In this document: positions 63,006 through 64,000 of the stretch, in pieces | How positions within the stretch are numbered: the first letter of the stretch is position 1 | How the letters are laid out: each line of letters starts with the position of its first letter | Source of the DNA: Fontibacterium temperatum | Lineage (GTDB): Bacteria > Pseudomonadota > Alphaproteobacteria > Pelagibacterales > Pelagibacteraceae | Assembly (NCBI GenBank): GCA_964203055.1 | Contig: CAXNKS010000003.1 | Span: forward strand, 1-64,000 | DNA: 64,000 nt | Direction: 5' to 3' | Position numbers and translations under genes: made by a program | The notes under the pieces: model-generated | The model's input: only the letters and a program-made list of their open reading frames with translations | Databases searched by the model: none | What the model was told of the DNA's origin: nothing

Positions 63006-64000
63006 AGAAGAGAAACCATCTCTTCTCAAGAGCTCGGCCAATTCTTGTTTAATAGCTCTTACAACAAAAGGTCCTTTGTAAACTAAACCTGTATAAAGCT
63101 GTAATAAAGAGGCTCCAGCTCTTATCTTTTCATAAGCAGAAATCCCTGAATTAATTCCGCCTACGCCAATTATTGGTACTTTTGCTTTAAGAGTTTTAAA
63201 AAATTTTTTAATAATTAAATTAGAAGTATCTTTTATTGGAGCGCCTGATACTCCGCCCATTTCGTTTTTTTGTTTATTTACTAAATTTTCTCTTAGTTTT
63301 ACTGATGTATTAGTTAAAACTAATCCATCTAAATTAAATTCTAAAATATTTTTACAAATCATATCAATATCACCGTCATTGATGTCGGGTGATATCTTTA
63401 AAATAACAGGTGTATTGCTGCTTAAATATTTTTTTGTATTTAAAATTTCACTTAATAATTTTTTTAAATTTTCTTGTTCATGAAAATTTCTTAAATTTTC
63501 AGTATTAGGTGATGAAATATTTATACATATATAACTACATAAATTATGAAAATTTTTAAAACACTCTACATAATCATCAATGCGGGATGCGCTGTCTTTA
63601 TTAGGCCCTATATTAATTCCTAAAATTCCCTGTGCTTTTTTAGTTTCAATCCTGCTTTTGATTTTAGCTAGACCCTGATTTGGAAAACCTAAACGATTAA
63701 TAATCGCCTCATCTTCCATTAATCTAAAAACTCTTGGCTTTAAATTTCCTTCTTGTGGCTTTGGAGTAATAGTTCCGACTTCTGCAAAACCAAATCCAAG
63801 CGCAAACATTTTATCATACACTTCTGCATTCTTGTCAAAACCTGCTGCTAGGCCTATTGGGTTTGAAAATTCTTTTCCCAAAACAGTAGTCTTTAAAATC
63901 TCATCCTCTTTTGATGGGAAGAGTGGAATATAAAAATTCTTTAAAAACTGAATGGCTAAAGAATGGGCAAGTTCGGGATCAAGCTTATTAATAAAAGAAT
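62973..64000 (-). CDS. pyrD: Dihydroorotate dehydrogenase (quinone, class 2), 5' end beyond the window
   Basis: Oxidises dihydroorotate to orotate with ubiquinone, in pyrimidine synthesis. The frame is open from 64000 to the stop at 62973-62975, beginning ...FINKLDPELAHSLAIQF, the membrane-associated N-terminal helix of class 2 enzymes. Core motifs: NPIGLAAGFDKNAE, GTITPKPQEGN, LGINIGPNK, ICINISSPNTENLRN with the class 2 catalytic Ser, and IGVGGINSGISAYEKIRAGASLLQLYTG. The internal Met at 63881 is not the start. Confidence 0.94.
   Translation of the reverse strand, partial: SFINKLDPELAHSLAIQFLKNFYIPLFPSKEDEILKTTVLGKEFSNPIGLAAGFDKNAEVYDKMFALGFGFAEVGTITPKPQEGNLKPRVFRLMEDEAIINRLGFPNQGLAKIKSRIETKKAQGILGINIGPNKDSASRIDDYVECFKNFHNLCSYICINISSPNTENLRNFHEQENLKKLLSEILNTKKYLSSNTPVILKISPDINDGDIDMICKNILEFNLDGLVLTNTSVKLRENLVNKQKNEMGGVSGAPIKDTSNLIIKKFFKTLKAKVPIIGVGGINSGISAYEKIRAGASLLQLYTGLVYKGPFVVRAIKQELAELLRRDGFSSLQKAVGVDSE

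Noticed and set aside
1..64000. CRISPR arrays, insertion sequences, prophage, tRNA or rRNA genes, large repeats
   Set aside because: Scanning by eye found no evenly spaced repeats, transposase-like proteins, integrases, cloverleaf sequences or rRNA signatures. Small tRNAs could escape such a search.

Overview
The window is AT-rich DNA with a dense, mostly bidirectional gene layout and very short intergenic gaps. The organism is most likely an alphaproteobacterium with a streamlined, SAR11-like genome, probably free-living. Supporting signs are the block aroK-aroB / bolA / DnaJ-domain protein-cobS-cobT / rpmB, an alphaproteobacterial-type LexA box (GTTC-N7-GTTC) before umuDC, a PhaR/phasin polyhydroxybutyrate (PHB) cluster, and a membrane-bound ferritin of the MbfA type. 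I cannot name a genus from sequence alone. No rRNA, tRNA, CRISPR array, insertion sequence or prophage is visible.

Layout. 0-6.6 kb (minus strand): broken catalase-peroxidase katG, serine/alanine-glyoxylate aminotransferase, type II asparaginase, PspC protein, ATP-grasp protein, flavodoxin-fold reductase. 6.6-9.8 kb (plus): CBS protein, DCC-family protein, pyruvate kinase, DUF2905, DUF305. 9.8-14.3 kb: small regulators, lipoprotein and membrane peptides, a broken D-Ala-D-Ala endopeptidase, a broken Zur-type regulator with a palindromic operator, an aquaporin-like channel, and a small unknown protein with dyad elements on both sides. 14.3-17.3 kb: SOUL heme-binding protein, TerC, FGE-fold protein, SDR. 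17.3-20.5 kb: photolyase-like protein and umuDC under an SOS box. 20.7-26.6 kb: PHB module (crotonase, phaA, phaB, phaP / phaC, phaR). 26.6-35 kb: FAD oxidoreductase, ybbA/ybbP-type ABC exporter back to back with a TesA-like esterase, SelO, DnaQ-like exonuclease, CBS-nucleotidyltransferase. 35-41 kb: small membrane proteins, D-amino acid aminotransferase, cytochrome b561, lrgAB, azlCD. 41-48.2 kb: kup, glnK-amtB, HTH regulator, phosphatase, FTR1 permease plus MbfA ferritin/VIT1. 48.2-64 kb: argJ, secA, accA, aceB, aroK-aroB, bolA, DnaJ-cobS-cobT, queuosine-precursor transporter, rpmB, TauE/SafE, DUF3429, pyrD (runs off the right edge).

A striking technical or biological feature is that about a dozen genes between 0 and 48.2 kb carry single-base indels while their conserved motifs are kept. 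They include katG, the aminotransferase, the PBP7-like endopeptidase, zur, the aquaporin, phaA, phaB, phaC, phaR, a DUF2061 protein and mbfA. I saw none from 48.2 to 64 kb. The missing internal substitution stops favour sequencing indels or very recent disruption over old decay.

How the genes fit together: acetyl-CoA storage (phaA-phaB-phaC with phasin and repressor), glyoxylate metabolism (glyoxylate aminotransferase, malate synthase), nitrogen (glnK-amtB, asparaginase, azlCD), metal handling (zur, FTR1, MbfA, SOUL, DUF305) and stress or DNA damage (katG, umuDC, photolyase). I do not see a clearly new multigene system. The best leads are a predicted tail-anchored AccA, a photolyase lacking the expected iron-sulfur ligands, CobS/CobT coupled to a zinc-finger DnaJ protein, and several small proteins with well-formed control elements.
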